Of a DNA stretch of 47,614 nt, positions 24,710 through 31,855 are shown piece by piece. Position 1 is the first letter of the stretch. Every line of letters starts with the position of its first letter. The position numbers and the translations under genes are program-made. This DNA comes from an uncultured Paracoccaceae bacterium. GTDB taxonomy: Bacteria > Pseudomonadota > Alphaproteobacteria > Rhodobacterales > Rhodobacteraceae. The stretch spans positions 1 through 47,614 of the forward strand of contig CAKSTR010000017.1 of NCBI GenBank assembly GCA_934500835.1, written 5' to 3'. The notes beneath the pieces were generated by a model. That model saw only the letters and a program-made list of their open reading frames with translations, was not told the DNA's origin and made no database searches.

Positions 24710-25912
24710 TCAGAGCGAATCGAGCGCCTGTTCGATGTCGGCCAGGATGTCGTCGACGTTCTCCAGCCCCACCGACAGCCGCAGCAGCCCATCGGTGATG
24801 CCATTCTTCGCTCTGTCTTCCGGGCTGACCACGGCATGGGTCATGCTGGCGGGATGCTGGACCAACGTCTCGGTGTCGCCCAGGCTGACCGCCCGGGTGA
24901 CCAGCGACAGCCGGTTCATGAAGTCCATGCCCATGTCGATGCCGCCGTCCAGCTCGAAGGACACCAGCCCGCCCGGCAAGGCCATCTGCCGCTGCGCCAG
25001 TTCGAATTGCGGGAAGCTTTCCAGCCCGGGATAGGACACCTTCGCCACCTTGCCATGGCCTTCCAACAGCTTCGCCACCGCCAGCGCCGAAGAGCAGTGC
25101 CGCTCCATCCGCAATTCCAGGGTCTTCAGGCCCCGCATCATCAGGAAGACGTTGAAGGGCGATAGCGTCGCCCCGGTCATCCAGCGCAACCCGGTCGAGC
25201 GGATCTGGCCCAACAGCTCCTGCCCGGTGACGACGATCCCGCCCAGGAGGTCGCCGTGGCCGCCCAGATACTTCGTCGCCGAATGGACGACGACATCGGC
25301 ACCAAGCTCCAGAGGGCGCTGCAGCACCGGGGTGGCGAAGGTGTTGTCGACCACGACCTTCGCACCGACGCCATGGGCCAGCGCCGAGACCGCCGCGATG
25401 TCGATCACCCGCAGGTTCGGGTTGGCGGGGGTCTCGAAGAAGACGACCCTGGTCTTTTCGGTCAGCGCCGCGCGCAGCGCCTCATGATCGAGGAAGTCGA
25501 CAACCTTCACCGTGATGCCGAAGCGCGGCAGCGCCTGGGTGAAATAGGCGAAGGTGTTGCCGTAGATCGTATGGTCGATCACCGCCTCGTCCCCGGCCGA
25601 AAGCAGCGTCAGCATGGTGGCCGAGATCGCCGCCATGCCCGAGCCTGCGGTCATGCCGGCCTCGCCGCCCTCCAGGCTGGCCATCCGCTCTTCCAGGATG
25701 GTCTGGCCCGGGTTCTTGGTGCGGCCGTATATGTAGCCGGCGCGCTCGCCGCGGAACATCTCCGACCCGGCCTCGGCGGTCTCGAAGGCGAAGGTCGAGG
25801 TCATGTAGATCGGCGGGGTCAGCGCGCCCATGGCCGAGGCGGGGTCGTAGCCCAGGTGGATGGCCCGTGTCGAAAGCCCCTGGGGGCGGTTCGGGCGCTG
25901 CGGAGTTTTCAT
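24710..25912 (-). CDS. methionine-gamma-lyase-like PLP enzyme (MdeA homologue, altered active site)
   Basis: A 400-residue Cys/Met-metabolism PLP enzyme very similar along its whole length to Pseudomonas putida methionine gamma-lyase, which releases methanethiol, ammonia and 2-oxobutyrate. PLP lysine is Lys214 (HSATKYLGGHGD); Tyr62, Arg64 and Tyr117 match Tyr59, Arg61 and Tyr114 of that enzyme. Three residues characteristic of gamma-lyase differ: Cys116 is Asn119 (YGNTF), Lys240 is Arg243 and Asp241 is Trp244 (LRWMTGA). The enzyme is probably still a beta- or gamma-eliminating lyase, but for another substrate. I chose the ATG at 25912 because it matches the family N-terminus (RAIHLGYDP at 16-24). 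It is second in an operon, 54 bases after the FMN/FAD demethylase gene. Confidence 0.82.
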   Translation of the reverse strand: MKTPQRPNRPQGLSTRAIHLGYDPASAMGALTPPIYMTSTFAFETAEAGSEMFRGERAGYIYGRTKNPGQTILEERMASLEGGEAGMTAGSGMAAISATMLTLLSAGDEAVIDHTIYGNTFAYFTQALPRFGITVKVVDFLDHEALRAALTEKTRVVFFETPANPNLRVIDIAAVSALAHGVGAKVVVDNTFATPVLQRPLELGADVVVHSATKYLGGHGDLLGGIVVTGQELLGQIRSTGLRWMTGATLSPFNVFLMMRGLKTLELRMERHCSSALAVAKLLEGHGKVAKVSYPGLESFPQFELAQRQMALPGGLVSFELDGGIDMGMDFMNRLSLVTRAVSLGDTETLVQHPASMTHAVVSPEDRAKNGITDGLLRLSVGLENVDDILADIEQALDSL

Positions 25913-25966
25913 GGCATGTCCTTTCGTCTTTTCCGGTACCTGCACGACCCGCGGAAGGCGGGAGGG

Positions 25967-28009
25967 TCAGAAGGTCTTGGCGTAGCGCAGCGCCTCGTAG
26001 ATCGCCGCGTGGCAGTTGCGGGCGGCGACGGCATCGCCGATGCGGAACAGCCGGAACCGGCCCTCGGGGTTGCGGATCAGTTCCTGCGGGCGGTCGTCGA
26101 GCAGCGCCCGGTGGTCGACCGCACCGAGATTGACCGAAATCGGCCGCAGATCGAAGTAAAGGTCGTCCAGCGGCAGCGTGGCATGGTCGACGATTACCTG
26201 ATCGACCTGCCGCTCCTCGGTCAACCCCGGCTCGTAGTCGCTGCCGATGGTGGCGACCAGGCCGTTGCCCTGCCGGGCGACCCGCAGCAGGCGGCGGGCG
26301 ATGGTGATCGCCACTCCATGGCGCTGAAAGCTGCGCATGTAGCCGACATGGGTCAGCCCGCCGACATCGGGGGCGAAGCTGCGCTCGGGCGTGACGATCT
26401 CCAACCGCGCCCCGGATTCGGCCACGAACTCCGCCGCCTGCAGCGAGGCATGGGTGCCGTTGTCGTCGAAGAACAGCACATTGGCGGCAGGCCGGACCTC
26501 GCGCGAGAGAATCTCCCAGGTCGAGGTCAGCAGGTCGTTGCCGGAGTCGAGGATCTCGGTGTTGGGCAGCCCGCCGGTGGCGATCACCACCAGATCGGGG
26601 GCCTCCGCGGTCACCTCCGCGACATCCGCATAGGCGTTGAAGCGCAGGTCCACGCCGGTGCGCGCGCATCGGTCGAGCCGCCAGTCTACGATGCCGATCA
26701 ACTCGCGCCGCCTGGGGGTGGAGGCGGCAAGCCGGATCTGCCCGCCGGCCTGGGGCTGGGCCTCGAAGACGGTGACGGAATGGCCCCGCTCGGCCGCGAC
26801 GCGGGCGGCCTCCAGCCCCGCGGGACCGGCGCCCACGACGACGACCCGCTTCGCAGGCCCGGCGCTGCGGGCGATCACATGCGGCATCCGCGCCTCGCGC
26901 CCAGTGGCCGGATTGTGGATGCAGAGCGCATCCGTGCCAACATAGCCGCGGTCGATGCAGAAGGTGGCGCGCACGCAGGGGCGGATCTGGTCCTCTTCCC
27001 CGGCGATGATCTTCCGCACGATATGGGGATCGGTGATATGGGCCCGGGTCATGCCCACCATGTCCATCTTGCCCGAGGCGACGGCATGGCGCGCGGTGGC
27101 CACGTCGTTGATGCCCGCAGCATGGAAGACGGGGAACTTCGTCGCCGCCCGCACCTCGCCGACGAAATCCATGTGCGGCGCGGTGGGCATCCCGATCACC
27201 GGGATCACCTCGACCAGGGCGGTATCAGTCTCGATATGGCCGCGAATGACATTCAGGAAGTCCACCTGGCCCGAGGTGACCAGGCGTTGCGCGATCTCGA
27301 TCCCCTCGGCCCGGCTCAGGCCCCTGTCCCAATCCTCGTCGGCGACCATCCGCAGCCCGACGATGAACTCCGGCCCGACCAGCTGCCGCGTCCGCTCCAG
27401 CACCCGGAAGGTGAAGCGCAGCCGGTTGTCCAGCGAGCCGCCGAAGGCATCCCGGCGCCGGTTGGTGGCCGGCGACCAGAAACCGTCCATCAGATGTCCG
27501 TAGGCCTCGAACTCGATGCCGTCGAGCCCGGCCGCCTGCATCCGCGCCGCGGCGGTGGCGTAATCCTCGACGATGCGGTCGATGTCCCAGTCCTCCGCCA
27601 CCTTGGGGAAGGAGCGGTGGACCGGCTCGCGCACCATCGAGGGGGCCAGCACCGGCAGCCAGTCGGAATGGTTCCAACCCGAGCGCCGGCCGAGATGGGT
27701 CAGCTGGATCATCACCGCCGCGCCGTGTTCGTGGCAATCGTCGGCCAGCCGGCGCAGCCAGGGCACGATCTCGTCCTTGTAGGCCGTCAGGTTGCCGAAG
27801 GCAGGCGCGGAATCGGGCGAGACGATGGCCGAGCCCGCCGTCATCGTCAGCGCGACGCCACCCTTGGCCCGTTCGACATGATAAAGCCGGTAGCGGTCCT
27901 TGGGCATCCCGTCTTCGGAATAGGCCGGCTCGTGCGCCGTCATCATCAGGCGGTTGCGCAATTCGAGATGCCTGAGCCGATAGGGCTGCAGCAGGGGGTC
28001 GATCGCCAT
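25967..28009 (-). CDS. FMN/FAD N-demethylase-type oxidoreductase (trimethylamine dehydrogenase family)
   Basis: A 680-residue fusion of an Old-Yellow-Enzyme-type FMN barrel (residues 1 to about 340), an Fe-S segment, and C-terminal FAD/NAD(P) domains (VVVVGAGPAGLEAARVAAERG from about 389). This is the layout of trimethylamine/dimethylamine dehydrogenase, 2,4-dienoyl-CoA reductase and the N-methylproline demethylases of stachydrine use. Fe-S cysteines are Cys345, Cys351 and Cys363; the position of the fourth ligand (348) is Ala, within CVRATFC. The GYHLMDGFWSP-like stretch (EAYGHLMDGFWSPATNRR) is the usual active-site turn. I use the ATG at 28009, preceded by GGAG at good spacing, over an upstream ATG at 28039. 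It probably removes an N-methyl group from an amino-acid-derived substrate; the substrate is inferred. Confidence 0.8.
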   Translation of the reverse strand: MAIDPLLQPYRLRHLELRNRLMMTAHEPAYSEDGMPKDRYRLYHVERAKGGVALTMTAGSAIVSPDSAPAFGNLTAYKDEIVPWLRRLADDCHEHGAAVMIQLTHLGRRSGWNHSDWLPVLAPSMVREPVHRSFPKVAEDWDIDRIVEDYATAAARMQAAGLDGIEFEAYGHLMDGFWSPATNRRRDAFGGSLDNRLRFTFRVLERTRQLVGPEFIVGLRMVADEDWDRGLSRAEGIEIAQRLVTSGQVDFLNVIRGHIETDTALVEVIPVIGMPTAPHMDFVGEVRAATKFPVFHAAGINDVATARHAVASGKMDMVGMTRAHITDPHIVRKIIAGEEDQIRPCVRATFCIDRGYVGTDALCIHNPATGREARMPHVIARSAGPAKRVVVVGAGPAGLEAARVAAERGHSVTVFEAQPQAGGQIRLAASTPRRRELIGIVDWRLDRCARTGVDLRFNAYADVAEVTAEAPDLVVIATGGLPNTEILDSGNDLLTSTWEILSREVRPAANVLFFDDNGTHASLQAAEFVAESGARLEIVTPERSFAPDVGGLTHVGYMRSFQRHGVAITIARRLLRVARQGNGLVATIGSDYEPGLTEERQVDQVIVDHATLPLDDLYFDLRPISVNLGAVDHRALLDDRPQELIRNPEGRFRLFRIGDAVAARNCHAAIYEALRYAKTF

Positions 28010-28107
28010 CCGCAGGTCTCCAAACCGCGCCTTCCGCATCCCGTCTGGGCCGGGCGGTATACGAGGGCTAGCATCGGAGGGTTATTGCGTCAACATACAG
28101 ACTTATG

Positions 28108-28122
28108 TTTCACTATTAGAAA
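28108..28122. promoter_or_regulatory. candidate IclR operator A
   Basis: TTTC-ACTATTA-GAAA, in the divergent spacer between the demethylase operon and the IclR gene. With the following TCATTT it closely matches 29166-29187 in front of the sarcosine-oxidase-like gene. It lies about 15 bases upstream of a TTGACG on the minus strand. Confidence 0.45.
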
Positions 28123-28166
28123 TCATTTGCCTCGTGCTGTCGCCCCGCCTCACGAAGCATCCGGAA

Positions 28167-28182
28167 TTTCGCATATTGGAAC
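28167..28182. promoter_or_regulatory. candidate IclR operator B
   Basis: TTTC-GCATATT-GGAAC (TTC-N8-GAA). It overlaps a possible TTGGAA -35 (28176-28181) of the iclR-type gene, which pairs with TAGGAC (28199-28204) at 17 bases. Confidence 0.45.
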
Positions 28183-28205
28183 TCTCTTCCTTTTCCGCTA
28201 GGACT

Positions 28206-28221
28206 GTTCCAAATGTTGAAC
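28206..28221. promoter_or_regulatory. candidate IclR operator C
   Basis: GTTC-CAAATGTT-GAAC, 12 of 16 positions palindromic, placed at the expected transcription start of the IclR gene. It shares TTCCAAAT-NN-TGAA with 29146-29159. It overlaps an upstream ATG at 28213, which favours the ATG at 28240 as the real start. Confidence 0.5.
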
Positions 28222-28239
28222 GCGGTAGTCGGGGGCACG

Positions 28240-29058
28240 ATGGAAACCACAGTTGTGAAAGGGTTGAAGGTTCTGGAGAACCTGGTCGCGGGCCAGGGAT
28301 CGCTGTCCCTTACCGAAATCGCCAACCAGTGCGGGATCAGCAAGAGCAACGCCCACCGCCTGCTGGGCACGCTGGAGGCCTGCGGCTATGTGCGCCGCTC
28401 GCTCACCTCGCGCAACTACGAGTTGACACTGCGCCTGTGGGAAATGGGCCAGCGCGTCTTCTCGCTGCTCGACCTGCGCACGGTCGCCCTGCCCTACCTG
28501 CGGCAACTCGCCGCCGACACCGAGGAGACGGTGCATCTTTCGGTGCTGGACAACAACCGCGTACTCTATCTGGACAAGGCGGACAGCATCCACGCTGTGC
28601 GGACCTATGTGAACATCGGCGACCATTCGCCGGCCTATTGCTCGGCTACCGGCAAGGCGATGCTCGCCTATGCTCCCGACGAGATGGTGGCGGCGATCGG
28701 CGCGACGATCGAACAGTTCACGCCGCAGACCGTGAGATCGGTCGACGACCTGCGCCGGCAATTGCACGAAGTGCGCCAGCAGGGCTACTCCCGGACCCAC
28801 GGCGAATGGCGGCCGGGCGTGCTGGGCTTCGGCGCCCCGATCAAGAGCCCCTCCGGCCGTGTCGTCGGCGCCATCGGCGTGGCCGGCCCCGAAGACCGGA
28901 TGCGGCAATCCGACGAACAGCGGTTCATCGATGCCCTGTTCCGGGCGGTGCACGGGATCGAACACGAACTGGGCTTCGGCGACGACACCGCCGTTGCGGA
29001 AAAGATCCTGCCCGCGCGCAAGACCTCTCCCCGCAAGAAGGCCGCGACGGGGGCCTGA
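28240..29058 (+). CDS. IclR-family transcriptional regulator
   Basis: A 272-residue IclR regulator. An N-terminal winged helix (residues about 5-62; LTEIANQCGISKSNAHRLL) is followed by the IclR effector domain, with ETVHLSVLDNNRVLYLDKAD and the C-terminal GVLGFGAPIKSPSGRVVGAIGVAGP block. A Lys/Arg-rich tail ends the protein. I start at METTVVKGLKVL (28240), because the alternative ATG at 28213 would lie inside a palindrome that looks like its own operator. It is divergent from the demethylase/MdeA-like operon and sits in the centre of the cluster, so it is the best candidate for the pathway regulator. Semi-palindromes of one type occur before five transcription units here. Confidence 0.9.
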   Translation: METTVVKGLKVLENLVAGQGSLSLTEIANQCGISKSNAHRLLGTLEACGYVRRSLTSRNYELTLRLWEMGQRVFSLLDLRTVALPYLRQLAADTEETVHLSVLDNNRVLYLDKADSIHAVRTYVNIGDHSPAYCSATGKAMLAYAPDEMVAAIGATIEQFTPQTVRSVDDLRRQLHEVRQQGYSRTHGEWRPGVLGFGAPIKSPSGRVVGAIGVAGPEDRMRQSDEQRFIDALFRAVHGIEHELGFGDDTAVAEKILPARKTSPRKKAATGA

Positions 29059-29138
29059 CGCCCCCGTCTTTGTGCCGGAACCTCCAGACAGCTTTTCCCG
29101 GCGCGGCCTGCACCGTGCCGACGGTTGGCACAAACGGC

Positions 29139-29181
29139 TTGCTTATTCCAAATAATGAAAGTATTTTTCTTTATTAGAAAA
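29139..29181 (+). promoter_or_regulatory. promoter with two candidate IclR operators
   Basis: TTGCTT (29139-29144) and TATTTT (29162-29167) are separated by exactly 17 bases and read toward the flavoenzyme gene at 29203. One semi-palindrome, ATTC-CAAATAAT-GAAA (29145-29160), fills the -35/-10 spacer. A second, TTTC-TTTATTA-GAAA (29166-29180), overlaps the -10 end and start site. This layout suits repression. Confidence 0.55.
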
Positions 29182-29202
29182 TCATTTCCGGGCGTCGATT
29201 CC

Positions 29203-30387
29203 ATGAAGACCAGCTTCAAGTATATCGTGATCGGTCTTGGGGGACTCGGCAGCGCCGCGGCCTACTGGCTGTCGCGCGACGCGGGGGGCGATGTGCTGGG
29301 GCTGGAGCAGTTCGAGCTGGGCCATGTCCGCGGCGAGTCGCAGGACCATCATCGCATCATCCGCCTGACCTATCACACCGAGGCCTATGTCCGGTTCGCG
29401 CAGGCCTCCTACCGCACCTGGGCCGACCTCGAAGAGGACTCGGGCGACCAGGTGGTGTTCAGGACCGGCGAGCTGAACTTCTGGCCCGACCGCACCACGC
29501 TGACCGAAGAGGACTACAACCGTTCCATGGCCGCCTGCGACGTGCCCTTCGAGCGGCTGGACCCAGTCCAGATCGCCCGGCGGTTCCCGCAGTTCCGCTT
29601 CGGCGACGACATCCATGCGGTCTATCAACCCGACGGGGGCTTCGTCGCCGCGATCCGCGCCAACGAGGCGCACCGGCGCATGGCCCTGCGCAACGGGGCG
29701 ACCCTGCTCGACAACCGGCCGGTCGAGGGGATCCGACAGATCAACGGCGGCTACGAGGTGACGGCGGGCGGCCAGGTCTTCGAAGCCGAGAAACTGGTGG
29801 TCGCCGCCGGCCCCTGGACCAACCGTGTGCTGGCCCATCTGGGCCACAGCGTGCCGCTGAAGGTCACCCATGAACAGGTGACCTATTTCGCCAGCCCGCA
29901 TCTGGAGGAATTCCGCCCCGACCGCTTCCCGGTCTGGATCTGGATGATCCTCGACAATTTCTACGGTTTCCCGGTCTTCGGCGCCGAGGGCATCAAGGTC
30001 GCCAAGGACCGCTTCGTCGAGGTGGATCCCGACCGGCGCGGCTTCGACCCCGATCCCGGCAATGCCGAGGAGGTGCGCAAGTTCGTCGCCGACCACATAC
30101 CGCGCGCGCTCGGCCCGGAACTCTATACCAAGACTTGCCTGCTGACCCATACGCCCGATGTCGATTTCCTGATCGACCGGGTGCCGGGCCATCCGGGCTG
30201 CGTCTGCCTTGTCGGCGCGACCCATGCGTTCAAATTCGCATCGGTCATCGGCCGGACCGCGGCCGACCTGCTGCACCGCGGCGCCACGGAACACGACATC
30301 TCGGCCTTCCGCTTTGACCGCGCGGGGCTGACCGCCGGCGCGCGGTTCCAGATCGACGCCTTCAACGAGGACCCGCGCCAGAGATGA
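29203..30387 (+). CDS. monomeric sarcosine oxidase / N-methyltryptophan oxidase-like flavoenzyme
   Basis: A 394-residue FAD oxidase of the MSOX/MTOX (SolA) family, which oxidises N-methyl amino acids to the amino acid, formaldehyde and hydrogen peroxide. The FAD motif is at residues 7-36 (YIVIGLGGLGSAAAYWLS). Cys312 in TKTCLLTHTPDVDFLIDR matches the cysteine that binds FAD covalently in MSOX (Cys315). The C-terminal GATHAFKFASVIGRTAADLL is the usual second FAD contact. I chose the ATG at 29203 since it directly precedes the FAD motif and clears the promoter. It stands alone downstream of an operator-rich promoter and faces a GcvT-like gene across a terminator. Confidence 0.87.
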   Translation: MKTSFKYIVIGLGGLGSAAAYWLSRDAGGDVLGLEQFELGHVRGESQDHHRIIRLTYHTEAYVRFAQASYRTWADLEEDSGDQVVFRTGELNFWPDRTTLTEEDYNRSMAACDVPFERLDPVQIARRFPQFRFGDDIHAVYQPDGGFVAAIRANEAHRRMALRNGATLLDNRPVEGIRQINGGYEVTAGGQVFEAEKLVVAAGPWTNRVLAHLGHSVPLKVTHEQVTYFASPHLEEFRPDRFPVWIWMILDNFYGFPVFGAEGIKVAKDRFVEVDPDRRGFDPDPGNAEEVRKFVADHIPRALGPELYTKTCLLTHTPDVDFLIDRVPGHPGCVCLVGATHAFKFASVIGRTAADLLHRGATEHDISAFRFDRAGLTAGARFQIDAFNEDPRQR

Positions 30388-30418
30388 AAAAGGGGGCAGC
30401 GCACGGCGACGCTGCCCC
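30387..30418 (-). terminator. intrinsic terminator of the minus-strand GcvT-like gene
   Basis: GGGGCAGCG (30393-30401) and CGCTGCCCC (30410-30418) are perfect 9-base arms with an 8-base loop. On the minus strand the stem is followed by C and then five T. It lies between convergent genes and may also slow plus-strand transcription. Confidence 0.75.
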
Positions 30419-30451
30419 GACAGGGCGCCGATCCCGGGGAAAGGACCGGCG

Positions 30452-31645
30452 TCAGACCTTCGACAGTTTCCGCTCGGGGTCGAGGAAGGGCATGGCGACC
30501 ACGGAGGCATCGGCGCTGCGGCCGCCGAGGTCCAGCACCACGGCGGTGCCGAGAGCCGAGACGGCGGTGTCGATCCAGCCGATGGCCAGCGGGCAATCCA
30601 GCGCCGGCGAGCCTGTGGCGGAGGTGACGATGCCGACCGGCCTGCCGTCCTTCAGGATCGCATCGCCGACCAGCGGCACCTCGCGCCCCTCGATCCTGAA
30701 GCCGGCCAGCCTGCGCGGCGGCTCCTGCTCCAGCGCAGCGAGAAGCGCCTTCTGCGCACGGAACGGCGCCTTGGTCCTCGACACCATCCAGCCGAGGCCG
30801 ATCTCGACCGGGGTATGCTGCCAGTCGAAATCCTGGCCGAAGTTCAGGATCGCCGCCTCGATCCGGCGGATGCCCAAGGATTTCGAGCCGCAAAGCGCCC
30901 CGCCCTGCGCCTTCACATGCGCCCAGAGATCGGCGAAGAAGGCGGCGCCATCGGCCACCGGGACATAGATGTCATAGCCCAGTTCGGCGGTGTAGCCGGT
31001 GCGGGTGATCACGACCTGGACGCCGCAGACCCTGGCCTCGATCATGCCGTAGAAGGGCACCGGCGACAGGTCGGCATCGCAGACCTCCTGCAGGATGGCG
31101 CGGGATTGCGGCCCCTGCAGGCTGGCGACATGGATGCGGTCGTTGAAGCTTTCGATCCTCACGTCGCGGGCCACGCCATGGGCGTAGAGGAATTCCTCGG
31201 AATTGCCCGGCCCGCCGATCCACCAGAACCGGCTGCGGTCGAAGCGCACCAGGATGCCGTCCTCGACGAGGCCGCCGTGGTCGTGGCAGAGCACGGAATA
31301 ATAGCAGTGCCCGTCCTTCATCCTGCACACGTCGCGCGGCATCAGGTCGTCGAGCAGCGCTTCGGCATCGGGGCCCGTCGCCTCGATGATCTCCTCGCCG
31401 GTGACGTCCAGCAGGCCGGCCACCTTGCGGATCGCCCAGTATTCCTCGACCGGATCGGTGAAGAAATCGGGCTTGAGATAGGTGTTGTGCAGCTTGAAGT
31501 CGGTCGCGATGGCGCCGACGGTCGGGTAGAAGGCGGTCATCTTCAGCCCGCTGCGGGACCGGATCGGCCCCCGCGCATAGGGCGGCGCCCCGGTCACGCT
31601 GGCGAATTCGGTCCGCGCGAAGCGGCTGTCGGGCCGGCTCTTCAT
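30452..31645 (-). CDS. GcvT-family folate-dependent demethylase-like protein (paralogue 1)
   Basis: A 397-residue glycine-cleavage T-protein-type enzyme. The tetrahydrofolate-binding barrel contains the family blocks LLDVTGEEIIEATGPDA, RDVCRMKDGHCYYSVLCHDHGGLVEDG, LQGPQSRAIL, TRTGYTAELGYDIYV and the C-terminal GIVTSATGSPALDCPLAIGW. Relatives move methyl groups from N-, S- or O-methyl donors to folate (DmdA, LigM, betaine pathways). There are no gcvH or gcvP genes, so it is not the glycine cleavage system. I prefer the ATG at 31645; an ATG 15 bases upstream (31660) follows GGAG too closely. It is a divergent paralogue of 31856-33043; both end in MPFLDPERKLSKV. It has its own intrinsic terminator. 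Confidence 0.82.
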   Translation of the reverse strand: MKSRPDSRFARTEFASVTGAPPYARGPIRSRSGLKMTAFYPTVGAIATDFKLHNTYLKPDFFTDPVEEYWAIRKVAGLLDVTGEEIIEATGPDAEALLDDLMPRDVCRMKDGHCYYSVLCHDHGGLVEDGILVRFDRSRFWWIGGPGNSEEFLYAHGVARDVRIESFNDRIHVASLQGPQSRAILQEVCDADLSPVPFYGMIEARVCGVQVVITRTGYTAELGYDIYVPVADGAAFFADLWAHVKAQGGALCGSKSLGIRRIEAAILNFGQDFDWQHTPVEIGLGWMVSRTKAPFRAQKALLAALEQEPPRRLAGFRIEGREVPLVGDAILKDGRPVGIVTSATGSPALDCPLAIGWIDTAVSALGTAVVLDLGGRSADASVVAMPFLDPERKLSKV

Positions 31646-31802
31646 TGGTAGCACGTTCATCTCCGTTTTTCTGAAACCATGTGGCGATGATGCCGAAAGG
31701 AAGGCGGCGCAGGCCGGGCCTGCGAACCGGACGGCCCGGCGGGAGGAGCCTGGGCGAGACCCAAAAGGATGGTTGCAAGATAAGCGACAGAGTGTCAAGA
31801 TA

Positions 31803-31829
31803 TACAATATGGTTCTGACATATGGAACC
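31803..31829 (+). promoter_or_regulatory. divergent GcvT promoter region with candidate operator
   Basis: TACAAT (31803-31808) is a good -10 for the plus-strand paralogue, without a matching -35. It is followed by GGTTC (31811-31815) and GAACC (31825-31829) as inverted arms around nine bases. The arms cover the expected start point. The 210-bp divergent spacer (31646-31855) holds no other recognisable element; I looked for a glycine or folate riboswitch and saw none. Confidence 0.45.
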
Positions 31830-31855
31830 ACTTCACCCTATTCCCGGAGTGTCCC

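Noticed and set aside
25256..28201. 981-codon plus-strand open frame
   Set aside because: Antisense to the MdeA-like and demethylase genes, which have full motif sets; a GC-rich shadow with Arg/Gly/His-rich composition and no domain.
31646..31855. Possible glycine or folate riboswitch upstream of the GcvT-like genes
   Set aside because: GGAG-like fragments are present but no conserved riboswitch core or paired stems could be drawn; the region looks like a protein-bound promoter.
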